From Hyphomicrobium sp. 99 (lineage in GTDB: Bacteria; Pseudomonadota; Alphaproteobacteria; Rhizobiales; Hyphomicrobiaceae): DNA of 64,000 nucleotides. Positions 15,383 through 25,242 of this stretch are shown here, in pieces. The translations under genes and the position numbers were made by a program. The number at the start of each line of letters is the position of its first letter. Within the stretch, counting starts at the first letter, position 1. The DNA lies in assembly GCF_000384335.2 (NCBI RefSeq), contig NZ_KQ031382.1:868001-932000 (forward strand). The letters are read 5' to 3'. The notes below the pieces were generated by a model, which saw only the letters and a list, made by a program, of their open reading frames with translations, did no database searches and was not told where the DNA came from.

Positions 15383-17359
15383 CTATTCGCCGCGCGCTGG
15401 ACGGCGGCGATCATGAAACCAAGCGCGATACTCCGCCATCTTTGCTCGCTGTGCTGAAGGGGCGCGACGCTTGCACGTTTGAGCCTCACTGCTCTTATCC
15501 GGTGCACCCCAACGGAGCTCGACGCAGTCGTTGACGTTGTAGGCCATCTCGAGATCCGCCGCCCGATCAACGACGTCCTTCATTGCCAACGTCCATGTCG
15601 AACCATCGCTGCGTGGATAGGAAAACTTTCGCGCAGCGAGCTCGGCAGCGAGCGTGCTTTCTAATTCAGCTTTGACCTCTGCCGGGGATTTATCCTTGGG
15701 CATTGCATACCGGTCAGCGCGCCGTGCGACCCGATCCGGAAAGCCACGCACGACGTCGATCGCGATCAGCAGGCGCAGATCTCGCGAGGGCGTCGAATAG
15801 TCTTCCCACGCCCCTGTCGTCTCGAAGATCGACGAGCCCGCCGGTATCGCGACCTCCGCGCCACCGCCATTTTGATACTTCCTGCCGTTCTCGACGGACG
15901 TGACGCGTGTCTTGATTTGCTCCTCAAGCGCTGTGATTGTTTCTTTCATCGCTCGCATTGGATCGAGCGCATCCGGCGACATCACATCGTCCATGCGATC
16001 ATAAAAGTCTTCAATCCCGAGCTTGGATTGCTCTAACGAGAAATCGCCGTATTCCGCATCTTTCGAAATCTCGGCGTTGGCGAGCCGCCGCAAGCCGCCA
16101 TTCGCATCAGCCACGATCGGTCGGAAGCGCTTGAAACCGGGACTTCCGAGCGACGGGTTCTGCGCAAAGAGAAAGTTGCCGCGCCAAAAACGCTTTCGCG
16201 CGACGGTGCCATCAGGCTGCCCATCGACGGCTAAAAAGACTCCGGCCGACTCGCTCGTCTGGGCAATGCGCTTCACCAGCACCAGAACATGCCCGTAGGG
16301 ATCGGCGTAGATCGTTCCTGGGCGAAGTGTTTCAGCTTTGAGCGGAACGGGATAGTAATCGGTATTGTCGTCATTGGCGGCCGTGCGGCCTGAACCTGAA
16401 TGGACGGCATTTGCGACTGTCGTGCGCACGTAATAGCCAAAGCCTGGCACGAGGCCCTGTGGCCGCGAAGACGTTTTCGCCGGGGTGGTTTGAGGAGCCG
16501 TTGCTCCAAAAACAGCAAGGATGGAACCCGCTCCGGCTTGCGCATCCTTCTCTTCGGATGACGGCGTCGAAGACTCCTCGCGCTGAATATTGAACCACTG
16601 CGGACACCTGGGCGCCTTGCCGCCCCCGCCGCGCGAGCACTTCGAATATCCGAATGGCAGTCCGACCTTAAAAGCAAAATAGGCGCGAAGAAAATACGGA
16701 AGGTCGGCGCAATCCGGCTGCATAATTAACTTTTTGTCGTCTTCGCCGAGTCCGAGATGGTTGAAGAGAAAATTGCGTGACTTGTCGCGCAGTACCTCAT
16801 GCAGCGCCGGCCACGAGAGCTCTTGGTCAATTGGCGCATCGAAAAGTTTTTCAATCCATGCGGAATAAAGATTTTCAGTGGAGCGATTCCACTGAGCGCG
16901 CACGGGCCAAACGCTTTTGCTTGTTGCGCGGATCGGCGCCGACGCAGCACGCCCGACGCTAATCTCCTTAGTGATTGTCGCGCAGTCCCCATCGGCGCCT
17001 TCGCGCGTCAGCTTCGCGTGCCACGTCCCTGCAGCCGGTGCTGTGACCTCGGCGAACCAGAAGTAGGGTGGCCCGCCGTGACGCTCGCGTGAGGTGACCG
17101 CGACCGCACCGTCGGGGCCCGAGAGGGAAAGTTCCGCGGTGATCGGTTGCTCGGACGAGAAGACGACTCGCAACGGGGCGCCTTTCCACGGCGCAACGGG
17201 CGAGGCAAGCATTGAGAGCCCGATTGCGCCTTCACAACCGCCTGCACCGTCCTTTGCCTGCGCATCGGTTGCCCGACTGACGAGAGCAAGACCAATGGCC
17301 ACGATCGGCAAAAGTGCCGCCGCGACGCCCGAAAAACGTCGATGGGGAAACAAGTCCAC
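15383..17359 (-). CDS. Large secreted protein of unknown function
   Basis: 658 residues from a GTG at 17359 behind AAAGGGG. An N-terminal signal (AAALLPIVAIGLALVSRATDAQA) predicts export. Residues 45-130 look like an immunoglobulin-like beta domain (PLRVVFSSEQPITAELSLSGPDGAVAV, then YFWFAEVTAPAAGTWHAKL). The middle holds a Cys in DCADLPYFLRAYFAFKVGLPF and, well downstream, a His in TIYADPYGHVLVLVKR. This Cys...His order recalls transglutaminase or NlpC/P60-like folds, but the family could not be named. The C-terminal third is charged and helical. It is last in the leftward glp cluster but 181 bp away, so probably separately expressed. Confidence 0.72.
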   Translation of the reverse strand: MDLFPHRRFSGVAAALLPIVAIGLALVSRATDAQAKDGAGGCEGAIGLSMLASPVAPWKGAPLRVVFSSEQPITAELSLSGPDGAVAVTSRERHGGPPYFWFAEVTAPAAGTWHAKLTREGADGDCATITKEISVGRAASAPIRATSKSVWPVRAQWNRSTENLYSAWIEKLFDAPIDQELSWPALHEVLRDKSRNFLFNHLGLGEDDKKLIMQPDCADLPYFLRAYFAFKVGLPFGYSKCSRGGGGKAPRCPQWFNIQREESSTPSSEEKDAQAGAGSILAVFGATAPQTTPAKTSSRPQGLVPGFGYYVRTTVANAVHSGSGRTAANDDNTDYYPVPLKAETLRPGTIYADPYGHVLVLVKRIAQTSESAGVFLAVDGQPDGTVARKRFWRGNFLFAQNPSLGSPGFKRFRPIVADANGGLRRLANAEISKDAEYGDFSLEQSKLGIEDFYDRMDDVMSPDALDPMRAMKETITALEEQIKTRVTSVENGRKYQNGGGAEVAIPAGSSIFETTGAWEDYSTPSRDLRLLIAIDVVRGFPDRVARRADRYAMPKDKSPAEVKAELESTLAAELAARKFSYPRSDGSTWTLAMKDVVDRAADLEMAYNVNDCVELRWGAPDKSSEAQTCKRRAPSAQRAKMAEYRAWFHDRRRPARGE

Positions 17360-17540
17360 CCCCTTTGAAATGCCCGCGATCAGACCCCGACACTAGCGCG
17401 AGTGCTTCGCCGAAACGATGGAAGAATTATCGGTAGATGCTGCGCTGCGAAGAGCGATGCGCTACCGGCCGTTTTAAAGCCCAAAGATGTCATCATCTGC
17501 GGACGTGAACCGATTGAACCAGCGCCCGAGCGAGGTTGCG

Positions 17541-18212
17541 TCAATCGTCGGAATAGCGTTGTTCCAACCACGGATCAGCGCGGTTGTGATAGCCGTTGAC
17601 TTCCCAGAACCCCGGCGCGTCACGGGTCGTGAATTCTATTCTTTTCAGCCACTTCGCACTTTTCCAAAAGTAGAGATGCGGCACGACGAGGCGAACGGGC
17701 CCGCCGTGTTCTCGCGCCAGCGGCTTCTCCTCCCACGAGTGCGCCACGATGGCATCTTCGGCCGCGAAATCCTCGAGCGTGATATTCGTCGTGTAACGAT
17801 CGTAGCTGTGCAGAATAACGAAGCGGGCTTCCGGTTTCGGCATGACGAGATCGAGCAGATCCCGCGCCGCAACGCCCGTCCAGCGGTTGTCGTATCGCGA
17901 CCAGCTCGTGACGCAATGAATGTCCGAGGTTTTGACGGTTTGTGGTTCGCCCTGAAACGCCGCCCAATCCAACGTCACCGGATTTTCGACCGCGCCATCG
18001 ATCTGAAGTTTCCAGTCGGTGAGAGTAATCTCGGGCTGCTCGCCGAGATCGAGCACGGGCCAGTCGCGGGAGAGATGCTGTCCTGGCGGCAGCCGCTCGG
18101 CTTCGGGACGCGCAGTTCTTCCGGTCAGAAAGCGGCCTTCACGAGCCCAGCGTCGCTTGCTTCGCGTAAGCTTGCTGGCTTCCGGCGGCGTCTCGTTTTC
18201 CTCGTTGCTCAT
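17541..18212 (-). CDS. Sulfite-oxidase-like molybdopterin oxidoreductase (YuiH-type)
   Basis: 223 residues from the ATG at 18212, which has GGAGG 7 nt upstream; the ATG overlaps the stop of the preceding gene (ATGA). A single oxidoreductase molybdopterin-binding domain is present, with the Mo-ligating Cys in [19 protein letters not shown] and the conserved [20 protein letters not shown] block. There is no signal peptide, so it is cytoplasmic, as YuiH-type proteins are. The physiological substrate of this group is unknown. It is co-translated with the LLM flavoenzyme. Confidence 0.87.
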   Translation of the reverse strand: MSNEENETPPEASKLTRSKRRWAREGRFLTGRTARPEAERLPPGQHLSRDWPVLDLGEQPEITLTDWKLQIDGAVENPVTLDWAAFQGEPQTVKTSDIHCVTSWSRYDNRWTGVAARDLLDLVMPKPEARFVILHSYDRYTTNITLEDFAAEDAIVAHSWEEKPLAREHGGPVRLVVPHLYFWKSAKWLKRIEFTTRDAPGFWEVNGYHNRADPWLEQRYSDD

Positions 18213-19228
18213 TGGCAAGCCTCCGTCGTCATGTTCGCGCGCGAGCCGGCCTTGTTTACGGCTGCGATAAGCTCGAACGAGCGCAAGCGCGCGCCGTGAT
18301 CATAAACGTCGGAGACGACCATAAGCTCGTCTGCGCGGGTTTCGTCAACGAGCGCATCGATGCCGGCGCGGATCGTCTCCGGCGAGCCAACGATGGAGCG
18401 CTGAAGCATCTGCATGGCCTGAGCTTTCTCCCGCGGCGACCAATAGGCCTCGATGTCGTCGATCGGCGGCTGGCTGAGCCCGCGCGCGCCGCGAAACAGG
18501 TTCGTGAACGACATCTGCTGCGTCGTCCACAAGCGGCGCGCTTCCGCGTCGGTTTCGGCGGCGATGATATTCACGCCGACCATCGCGTGCGGACGATCGA
18601 GCTGTTTCGATGGTTTGAAGCGACTGCGGTAAATCTCGAGAGCGGGCAGCAGCTGCTCCGGCGCGAAATGCGAAGCGAAGGCATAAGGAAGCCCGAGTTC
18701 CGCCGCGAGATGCGCGCCGAACGTGCTCGATCCGAGGATCCACAGCGGCACATTCGTTCCAGCTGCCGGTACGGCCTGCACACGCTGACCCGGAGACGCC
18801 GGTTCGAAATACGCCTGCAACTCGAGCACATCCCGCGGGAACGTATCGGCCGCCGAGGGCGATCGCCTGAGAGCCTGCAGGGTCAGCTGGTCGGTTCCGG
18901 GTGCCCGGCCGAGGCCGAGATCGATGCGACCCGGAAAAAGCCGCGCCAACGTTCCAAACTGCTCAGCGATGATGAGCGGCGAATGATTGGGAAGCATGAT
19001 GCCGCCCGCGCCGACGCGAATTGTCGTCGTGCCGGCAGCGATGTGCGCAATGACGAGGGAGGTCGCCGCGCTGGCGATACCCGGCATGTTGTGATGCTCG
19101 GCAACCCAGAAGCGCCGGTAGCCCCAGCGTTCGGCATGGGCGGCGAGATCGCGCGCATTATCGAGCGCACCGCGCGCGTCGGTGTCTTCGGTGACGCGAA
19201 CGAGATCAAGTATCGATAGTGGAACCAT
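18209..19228 (-). CDS. LLM-class flavin-dependent oxidoreductase
   Basis: 339 residues of the bacterial luciferase-like (F420/FMN) monooxygenase fold. Motifs: [95 protein letters not shown], and the [23 protein letters not shown] block. This is the 'alkanal monooxygenase-like' subgroup with the EHHN motif. The start was set at the Met with GGAGG upstream, although the frame stays open to 19294. Its 3' end overlaps the next gene by 4 bp. The substrate is unknown. Confidence 0.88.
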   Translation of the reverse strand: MVPLSILDLVRVTEDTDARGALDNARDLAAHAERWGYRRFWVAEHHNMPGIASAATSLVIAHIAAGTTTIRVGAGGIMLPNHSPLIIAEQFGTLARLFPGRIDLGLGRAPGTDQLTLQALRRSPSAADTFPRDVLELQAYFEPASPGQRVQAVPAAGTNVPLWILGSSTFGAHLAAELGLPYAFASHFAPEQLLPALEIYRSRFKPSKQLDRPHAMVGVNIIAAETDAEARRLWTTQQMSFTNLFRGARGLSQPPIDDIEAYWSPREKAQAMQMLQRSIVGSPETIRAGIDALVDETRADELMVVSDVYDHGARLRSFELIAAVNKAGSRANMTTEACQ

Positions 19229-19345
19229 GGGACCTCCAACGTGCCCCATGATGTAGGCGTTCGCGAGCGCAATGCCAGCTTGCTCGTGGTCCACGACGCG
19301 AACGTCTCAGCTACATTCTCGGAACTCACCTTGAAATAGAGCGCA

Positions 19346-20782
19346 CTAGCCCGCGCGTGGTTCGCCGAGATCTCGCCAGCCCTTCGAGCGCGAAACAGCC
19401 TCGCTGAAGCGGGCCCGGATCGCGACACTATCGCAGACGCGCGGTGTGAACGTGCGCGAAACGGTGTCCGGCTCCGGCAGCACGACGCCTGACCCAAGTG
19501 CGGCGAACGCGGCCGTGCCGAAAGCGGTACGCTCGTCAAAGCTCGTCGCGATAACGTTGCGTCCGATCATGTCCGCCAGAAACTGCGCGAAATATCGGCT
19601 GCGGGCGAGGCCGCCGTCGATGGCAATTGAACGGCCGATCGGAACATGCGCCTCCATCGCTCCGACGACATCGGCAGCGCTGAGTGCGATGCCTTCGAGC
19701 AATGCCTGACACAGATCGGCACGCGTCGTCGCCGCCGACATTCCCAGGAACAGCGAGGCGGCCGTCCGATCCCAGTGCGGGCAGGCGAGCCCCGAAAGCG
19801 CCGGCACGAAGACAACGCCGCGGTCGATAGCTGGCGGAGCGTCGAACCAATCGAGATCGGCGGTAAGATCGGACACGAGCCCGATGCGGCGCGCCCATTC
19901 GATCGCCGAACCGGCATCATAGACCCCGCCGTCAACCGCGTACGTCATGCGTCCCTCGATCGACCAGGCAACCGTGGGCAGCAAACCTTTTTCCGGCGCG
20001 CGTGCAATTTCCTCGCCCGTTACCGCCAACGCGAATGCGCCGGTTCCGAAGGTGATCTTGGCGTCGCCCGGCTTCCGGCATCCATGACCGAAGAGGGCCG
20101 CCTGCTGATCGACCACGGCCGCCGTGATCGGCACGCCGTTGAAATGTCCGTAATCCGCGACCGTCGGCAAAATCTTCGGCAGGCACGACATCGGAACGCC
20201 GAAGAGGAGGCACAGCTCCTCGTCCCACTGCCCCGTTTCGAGGTTCATCAGCGACGTTCGCGACGCCGTCGTAACGTCGGTTGCGAAAGTGCCGGTCAAA
20301 CGATCGAGAAAAAACGCGTCGGTCGTGCCGAGCCGCAAATTCCCGGCTTCCAGCGCGGCCTTCGCCGCGGGGATATTGTCGATGATCCAGGCAAGTTTCG
20401 ACGCCGAGAAATAGGCATCAAGCGGCAACCCGGCTCGCGCTAGCGTCGTTGCCTCCGCACCGGCTGCCTTCAATCGCTCGACTGCATCGGCAGTTCGATT
20501 GTCCTGCCAGACGATGACAGGGGAGAGCGCCGCGCCGGTTCGCGCATCCCAAGCGAGACAGCTCTCGCCCTGATTGTCGATCCCGATCGCGTCTACGGCA
20601 CCCGTCGCATCGAGACATCGCTGGATGTTAGCCAGCAGCTCCTCGGGGTCATGCTCCACCCATCCCGGGTGCGGATGGCTTTGCTGATGCGTAATCGCGC
20701 AGGCGATCTCCGCCTTGCCTGCAGTGTCGACAACGAGTACGCGTGTAGAAGTCGTGCCTTGATCGATCGCCGCTACACGCAT
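19346..20782 (-). CDS. glpK: Glycerol kinase (FGGY family)
   Basis: 478 residues. The ATP-binding DQGTTSTRVLVVD at the N-terminus, the VIVWQDNRTAD substrate segment, VDQQAALFGHGCRKPGDAKITFGTGAF and the FGGY-like DGGLARSRYFAQFLADMIG near the C-terminus define an FGGY carbohydrate kinase closest to glycerol kinase (glycerol + ATP to sn-glycerol 3-phosphate). It is about 20 residues shorter than the E. coli enzyme. The first 10 bp overlap the end of the FAD oxidoreductase gene. The flanking dehydrogenase and DeoR/GlpR genes support glycerol as the substrate. Confidence 0.83.
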   Translation of the reverse strand: MRVAAIDQGTTSTRVLVVDTAGKAEIACAITHQQSHPHPGWVEHDPEELLANIQRCLDATGAVDAIGIDNQGESCLAWDARTGAALSPVIVWQDNRTADAVERLKAAGAEATTLARAGLPLDAYFSASKLAWIIDNIPAAKAALEAGNLRLGTTDAFFLDRLTGTFATDVTTASRTSLMNLETGQWDEELCLLFGVPMSCLPKILPTVADYGHFNGVPITAAVVDQQAALFGHGCRKPGDAKITFGTGAFALAVTGEEIARAPEKGLLPTVAWSIEGRMTYAVDGGVYDAGSAIEWARRIGLVSDLTADLDWFDAPPAIDRGVVFVPALSGLACPHWDRTAASLFLGMSAATTRADLCQALLEGIALSAADVVGAMEAHVPIGRSIAIDGGLARSRYFAQFLADMIGRNVIATSFDERTAFGTAAFAALGSGVVLPEPDTVSRTFTPRVCDSVAIRARFSEAVSRSKGWRDLGEPRAG

Positions 20783-22053
20783 TTAGCGTCGCTCCCCAAT
20801 TCTGTTGATCGCCCACTGTCGAAACTGAAGGTTATGTCGGTTTGCGCCCGACGAAATGCGGAGCGTGGAGCTAGGATTCGTCGCTCCGGCGCCGATGTCA
20901 TCACTTGCGTTCTGATTTTCTCGACCCCGCAGCGCGCAACCAATGCTCCCGAAACATCATCGCTCGCACGCAGTTGGATATGGGGTAATCCGCCGTCGCC
21001 GCGCACGAGACGTTGCGGGACGACATATTGCACGCCTTTTCCAGCAGAGAGGCTGATCGCATTCTCCGTTGAGGGCAGCCAACCGGCGAGATCGGCAGCG
21101 AGGAAGTCCGCGATGCGCTTGCCCTCTTGCCACGACCAGCCGGCAGTCTCGACCGGATGCAGAACATTGCCCGCTGCAAAGATGCGAGGATCGCTGGTGC
21201 GTCCAAACTGATCGATTGTCGGTCCGCCGGTCCCGCTATCGACGTTGAGCCCCGCGGCGCGAACAAGCGGCGCTTCCGGCGTGAAGCGACCGGTGAAGAG
21301 CACGCCATCGCATTCGACGTCTTCCAAAACGCCGTTGGCGCGCGCCAGCGTCACGGCTTCCACGCGGCGGCTTCCCTTGATGTCGGCGATCTCTGTTCCA
21401 TAGCGCACCGGCACACCGAGCAGGCGCGGCAAAGCCATGAACAACCGGCGCGTCGTCGGCCTATCGCGCTTCTCGATCATGGCGACGGGCCGCGCGCCGA
21501 TCTTGCGGCACGTCAGCAAGCTCGATAGGGCCACCAGCTCGGTCCCGACGATGATCGGCCTGCGAAACGGCACCAGATGCTGCAGATACGCGTAGGCCTG
21601 CAGCGCACCGGTATTCAGAATGCCGAGGGGCCGGTCGCCGGACACAAGCCGCGCCGAGCGCGGCGTTTCCCGCACGCCCGTTGCAAGGATAATGCGCTTG
21701 GCTGAAATACGAACCGTGCCTTGGCTGCTCGCACATGTCGCGACCAGCGGCTCGCCACGGTCAATCGAGACGACGCTATGACCGAGCATCAGCTCGACAC
21801 CCGCGATGTTCGCAGCATCCACCAGACGCCTTGCGTAAGCCGGTCCAGTCAGCACGCGTCCGAATTCCCGCATGCCGAACGGCGGATGTCCGCAGTGCCG
21901 GGGAACGCCGCCCGCTTCAAGTTCGCGATCGACAACCACGACGCGCATCACACCCAGTCGCTTCAGCCGCGTCGCCGCAGCAAGACCGGCAGGGCCGGCG
22001 CCGATGACGAGTGCGTCAGTGATCTTGGCAATTTCGGAAGCTGCTGCCATCAC
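20773..22053 (-). CDS. NAD(P)/FAD-dependent oxidoreductase, partner of GlpA-like dehydrogenase
   Basis: 426 residues. It has an N-terminal Rossmann FAD motif (ALVIGAGPAGLAAATRLKRLG), a second nucleotide-binding region near residue 165 (RPIIVGTELVALSSLLTCRKIGARPVAMIEKR), and a C-terminal FAD motif (PRIFAAGNVLHPVETAGWSWQEG). Proteins of this type stand next to GlpA-like dehydrogenases in many bacteria and resemble HcnB. They probably pass electrons between the dehydrogenase and NAD(P) or another carrier. The 5' end overlaps the dehydrogenase gene by 4 bp and the 3' end overlaps glpK by 10 bp, so the three are translationally coupled. Confidence 0.83.
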   Translation of the reverse strand: MMAAASEIAKITDALVIGAGPAGLAAATRLKRLGVMRVVVVDRELEAGGVPRHCGHPPFGMREFGRVLTGPAYARRLVDAANIAGVELMLGHSVVSIDRGEPLVATCASSQGTVRISAKRIILATGVRETPRSARLVSGDRPLGILNTGALQAYAYLQHLVPFRRPIIVGTELVALSSLLTCRKIGARPVAMIEKRDRPTTRRLFMALPRLLGVPVRYGTEIADIKGSRRVEAVTLARANGVLEDVECDGVLFTGRFTPEAPLVRAAGLNVDSGTGGPTIDQFGRTSDPRIFAAGNVLHPVETAGWSWQEGKRIADFLAADLAGWLPSTENAISLSAGKGVQYVVPQRLVRGDGGLPHIQLRASDDVSGALVARCGVEKIRTQVMTSAPERRILAPRSAFRRAQTDITFSFDSGRSTELGSDAKCV

Positions 22054-23429
22054 GCGGCGTCTCCGACCGCTAACGGCGCCTCGAAATGTCCGGCGGTAAG
22101 TTCAGCCAGCCGCGCAGTGCAATAAAAGCCCTGGCATCGGCCCATGCCGCACCGCGTGCGACGGCGAAGGCCGCCAAAATTACCCGGCGGCAACGGACCG
22201 GAAAGAGCCTGCTGAATTTCGCGCAACGTCACCATCTCACAATGACACACGATCTCGCCGTAACCGGGCGATTGCCAATCCCTCGGGCGGTGCTCGGCGA
22301 GATTGGGCATCTGCGGCGAAACCGGATCTGCAACGGGCGCGTGCCGATGACCCATCTCTTCATAGAGTTTGTAGATATGTTGCGCGATCCCGAGCGACGC
22401 GGTCATGCCCGTCGAACGGATGCCGCCGACCGTGATCCAGTTCCGGTCGCCATGCACGGAGATGCGATAGTGCTTCTCTTCCGTCGCTGGCCTCAATCCC
22501 GCGTAAACCGCTGTCACGTCCACAGTCGACAATGCCGGTATCATTTCCACGGCCCGCGCGATCAAAGCGCGCAGCGTCTCGTCTTCGACGGTCGCGCGTT
22601 CGCGATCCTGTTGCTCTTCAGCGGTCGGTCCGACGAGGACATTGCCGAAGGCGGTGCGCGTGAGAACGACGCCTTTGGTGCGCTCCGATGGAACCGGCAA
22701 AATAATGGTTCTGAGAAGCTCCGCCGCCGCCTTGTCGAAGACGACGAACTGACCCTTGCGCGGCCGGACCTGAAACGATGCCGTTCCGAGCAGACGTGCG
22801 TCAAGCCGGTCGCCGTAGAGCCCGGCACAGTTGATGACCGTGCGCGCCCGCCGTTCGCCCGTGCCCGTCTGAAGGGTCCAGACGTCGCCGTCGAAGCGGC
22901 CAGCAATGACTTCGGATCCGAACAAAATCTCCGCGCCGTGCGCCTTGGCTTGCAGGAGATAAGCAAGGAACGGCGACCACGGATCGATGACATGCTCGCC
23001 CGGAACCAGCAGCGCCTCGAGCGCGCGAGGCGAAAGATGCGGCTCGCGCTTTCGAATGTCCGCCGACGTCAGACGCCGCACATCGTGGATGCCGTTTGCG
23101 CGCGCCTGAGCCTCGATGCCGTCGACCGAAGCTTTCTCGGCGTCCGTCCACGCGACGACCATCGCGCCCGTCTCGAGCAACGGAAGATTGAGGCTTTCGC
23201 GGATCGCTTGATACTCGGCATACCCAGCTTGCATGCAATTGAGTTCGACGCTGCCGGGAGGCGCGTCGAAGCCCGTATGCAAGATCGCGCTGTTGGCCTT
23301 GCTGGCGCCCGAGAGCAGGTCTGCGCCACGTTCGAGAAGAACGACTTTGGCGCCTTGGAGTGTGAAACGTCTCGCTATCGCGCAGCCGACAACGCCTGCG
23401 CCAACGATCGCGACATCAGCGACCGACAT
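22050..23429 (-). CDS. GlpA-like FAD-dependent glycerol-3-phosphate dehydrogenase with BFD [2Fe-2S] domain
   Basis: 459 residues from the ATG at 23429 behind AAGGAAAAG. The DAO-type FAD domain starts with VADVAIVGAGVVGCAIARRFTLQGAKVVLLERG and continues to GGIRSTGMTASLGIA near residue 360. The C-terminal 75 residues are a BFD-like [2Fe-2S] domain with Cys in VCHCEMV and TRCGMGRCQGFYC. This matches the catalytic subunit of anaerobic-type or type II glycerol-3-phosphate dehydrogenases, which yield dihydroxyacetone phosphate. No GlpC membrane subunit is present. The downstream FAD/NAD(P) protein is the likely electron partner. Confidence 0.84.
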   Translation of the reverse strand: MSVADVAIVGAGVVGCAIARRFTLQGAKVVLLERGADLLSGASKANSAILHTGFDAPPGSVELNCMQAGYAEYQAIRESLNLPLLETGAMVVAWTDAEKASVDGIEAQARANGIHDVRRLTSADIRKREPHLSPRALEALLVPGEHVIDPWSPFLAYLLQAKAHGAEILFGSEVIAGRFDGDVWTLQTGTGERRARTVINCAGLYGDRLDARLLGTASFQVRPRKGQFVVFDKAAAELLRTIILPVPSERTKGVVLTRTAFGNVLVGPTAEEQQDRERATVEDETLRALIARAVEMIPALSTVDVTAVYAGLRPATEEKHYRISVHGDRNWITVGGIRSTGMTASLGIAQHIYKLYEEMGHRHAPVADPVSPQMPNLAEHRPRDWQSPGYGEIVCHCEMVTLREIQQALSGPLPPGNFGGLRRRTRCGMGRCQGFYCTARLAELTAGHFEAPLAVGDAA

Positions 23430-23486
23430 TTGCTTTTCCTTCAGCCATTCGGCGCATGTCGATACCAGCGCCGGAACGGAAAACAA

Positions 23487-23519
23487 GAAGGCCGCGAGCC
23501 AATCCGGCGCGCGGCCTTC
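23487..23519 (-). terminator. Hairpin between permease and GlpA-like gene
   Basis: The 10-bp stem GAAGGCCGCG / CGCGGCCTTC is followed, leftward, by TTGTTTTCC. It lies in the 102-bp gap after the permease stop and may partially separate permease and catabolic gene expression. Confidence 0.6.
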
Positions 23520-23531
23520 GTGACGATAATC

Positions 23532-25118
23532 TTAAGCGGATTCGCCGACGGCGCGTTCGGCTGCAGCGATCTCAGCCTGACGCCGCGCAATCTCAGCTCC
23601 GAGCGGAGGACCCTTGAAGCGGCGAGATTCGATGCCGAACCACAGCACAACGAGCAGAACGACAAGACCGATCGCGTAGTTGATCAGGATGTCGAACGGC
23701 GGCTGAATGCCCGCGTACATCAATACCAAGACGCCGAGTACGGTCAGCAGCGCCAACGGCTTCGACCAGATGCCGAGGCGGAACGGCCCGAACTCGGTCC
23801 AGGTCTTGCCTTCAGCGAGGAGGCCAGCCGCGATCGGCATCGCATACGATACGTAGAGGAACAACGCGCAGCCGGCAGCAAGAGCGGCAAAGGCCGGCGA
23901 GTAGAGCGTTGCGGCAACCGAAAGCACCGCTCCGAGCCAGATCGCCGGAACCGGCGTTCTCCACGTCGGGCTGACCCTCTTCCACAGGCTCGATCCGGGC
24001 AGGCCGCCGTCGCGGGCGAATGCGAAGATCATGCGCGAGGTCGAGGTGAGGCCGGCAAGGGCGCAGATGAAGTTCGCGACCACGATCGAGACCGCAATCA
24101 CGTCCTTCAGCAGCTGCGGCGCAGGCAGGTTGTTGAAGAGGTTGAACCACGCATTCGCGCCGTCCTTGGCCGTCGCCGCCGGATCGGAGCTGGCAAGCAC
24201 GAACGAGAGCGCCATTACGAAACCGAAAACGAGCGACCAGAACACCGAGTGGATCATGCCGCGCGGCACGGCATTGCGGGCATCGCGGGTTTCTTCAGAC
24301 GTATGCGCCGACGCGTCGAAGCCAGTGATCGTATAAAGCGGATAGAGCAGGCCGATGAGGAACGCGATGAGCGCCGTACGTGGCTCCGGTACATATCCAC
24401 CGCCGGCCTCGCCCGTGTTGTTGACGAAGGTCGTGATACGCGAAAAGTCCCAGGTCGCTCCCCAGACCAGGAACATCGCGGTCAAGACCACCGCAACGAC
24501 CAGAATGAGGTAGCCGGAGAAATCCGTGAGTGCAGTGGTGAGCTTGATGCCGAAGTGGTTGCAAAGCGCCTGACAAAAAGTAATGAGACTGACCGCTATG
24601 ACCTGAACCAGATACGCATGGTTATTGTTGACCTCCACTTGCGCGGCCGTCATGCCGGCCGGCAGCGGATCGGTCGGCAGCGTGGTCCACGTTGTGACGT
24701 CCATGTGGAAAACACCGGCGAGAACGAGGTCTCGAAATAATAGCCATACGCCGACGTTGACCGACGCGACGACGAAGATCAGGCCGAGAAGATTGATCCA
24801 AGCCGTTGCCCAGCCCCAGCCGCGACCGCCAAGAATGGACGACCAATGATAGAGGCCACCGGCCGTCGGGTAGGCAGATGCGATCTGCCCGAGCGACGTG
24901 GCAACGACGAGGGCGAAGACGCCGCCCACGATCCAGCCGATGGTTGCTTGGAAACCGCCGCCCGTAGCCATTGCCAGCGGATATGACGTGATGCCGCCAG
25001 CGAGGATGCAGATGATGGAAAATGAAATTGCGAAATTCGAGAATGCACCCATGCGCCGGGACAATTCCTGCGCGTAGCCCATGGAGTGCAACACCTTGGT
25101 ATCTTCGTCCTGACCCAT
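23532..25118 (-). CDS. Amino acid/choline-type APC permease
   Basis: 528 residues with 12 hydrophobic helices. The N-terminal signature KVLHSMGYAQELSRRMGAFSNFAISFSIICILAGGITSY is characteristic of the amino acid-choline transporter branch of the APC superfamily (GABA, choline and polyamine permeases). The start was put at the ATG 25118 (MGQDED...) rather than the upstream in-frame TTG. It is an inner-membrane importer divergent from a DeoR/GlpR regulator. The context with glycerol genes suggests import of an amine or glycerol-containing compound, but the substrate cannot be read from the sequence. Confidence 0.83.
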   Translation of the reverse strand: MGQDEDTKVLHSMGYAQELSRRMGAFSNFAISFSIICILAGGITSYPLAMATGGGFQATIGWIVGGVFALVVATSLGQIASAYPTAGGLYHWSSILGGRGWGWATAWINLLGLIFVVASVNVGVWLLFRDLVLAGVFHMDVTTWTTLPTDPLPAGMTAAQVEVNNNHAYLVQVIAVSLITFCQALCNHFGIKLTTALTDFSGYLILVVAVVLTAMFLVWGATWDFSRITTFVNNTGEAGGGYVPEPRTALIAFLIGLLYPLYTITGFDASAHTSEETRDARNAVPRGMIHSVFWSLVFGFVMALSFVLASSDPAATAKDGANAWFNLFNNLPAPQLLKDVIAVSIVVANFICALAGLTSTSRMIFAFARDGGLPGSSLWKRVSPTWRTPVPAIWLGAVLSVAATLYSPAFAALAAGCALFLYVSYAMPIAAGLLAEGKTWTEFGPFRLGIWSKPLALLTVLGVLVLMYAGIQPPFDILINYAIGLVVLLVVLWFGIESRRFKGPPLGAEIARRQAEIAAAERAVGESA

Positions 25119-25159
25119 TCCCAACCCCCAGTTGTTAAATCGGATCCACGCCAAGAATT

Positions 25160-25173
25160 TGCCCGTATGGGCA
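25160..25173. promoter_or_regulatory. Inverted repeat between permease and GlpR-like gene
   Basis: TGCCC-GTAT-GGGCA forms 5-bp arms 42 bp upstream of the permease start. A further CGGGCA half-site lies just before the regulator start. It is a candidate operator for the divergent DeoR-family repressor. Confidence 0.45.
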
Positions 25174-25242
25174 CAATATTCGTATCATGCTCCAATAGAT
25201 TGGCTGAACAGTCAAATAAAATGACCGAACGGGCAGGAACTT

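Noticed and set aside
15328..15534. 68-codon rightward ORF after the terminator
   Set aside because: It is antisense to the end of the secreted-protein gene and begins right after a terminator; no protein-like features.
22086..24740. 884-codon rightward open frame
   Set aside because: It is antisense to the GlpA-like and permease genes, with Arg-rich low-complexity composition and no ribosome-binding site; a shadow frame.
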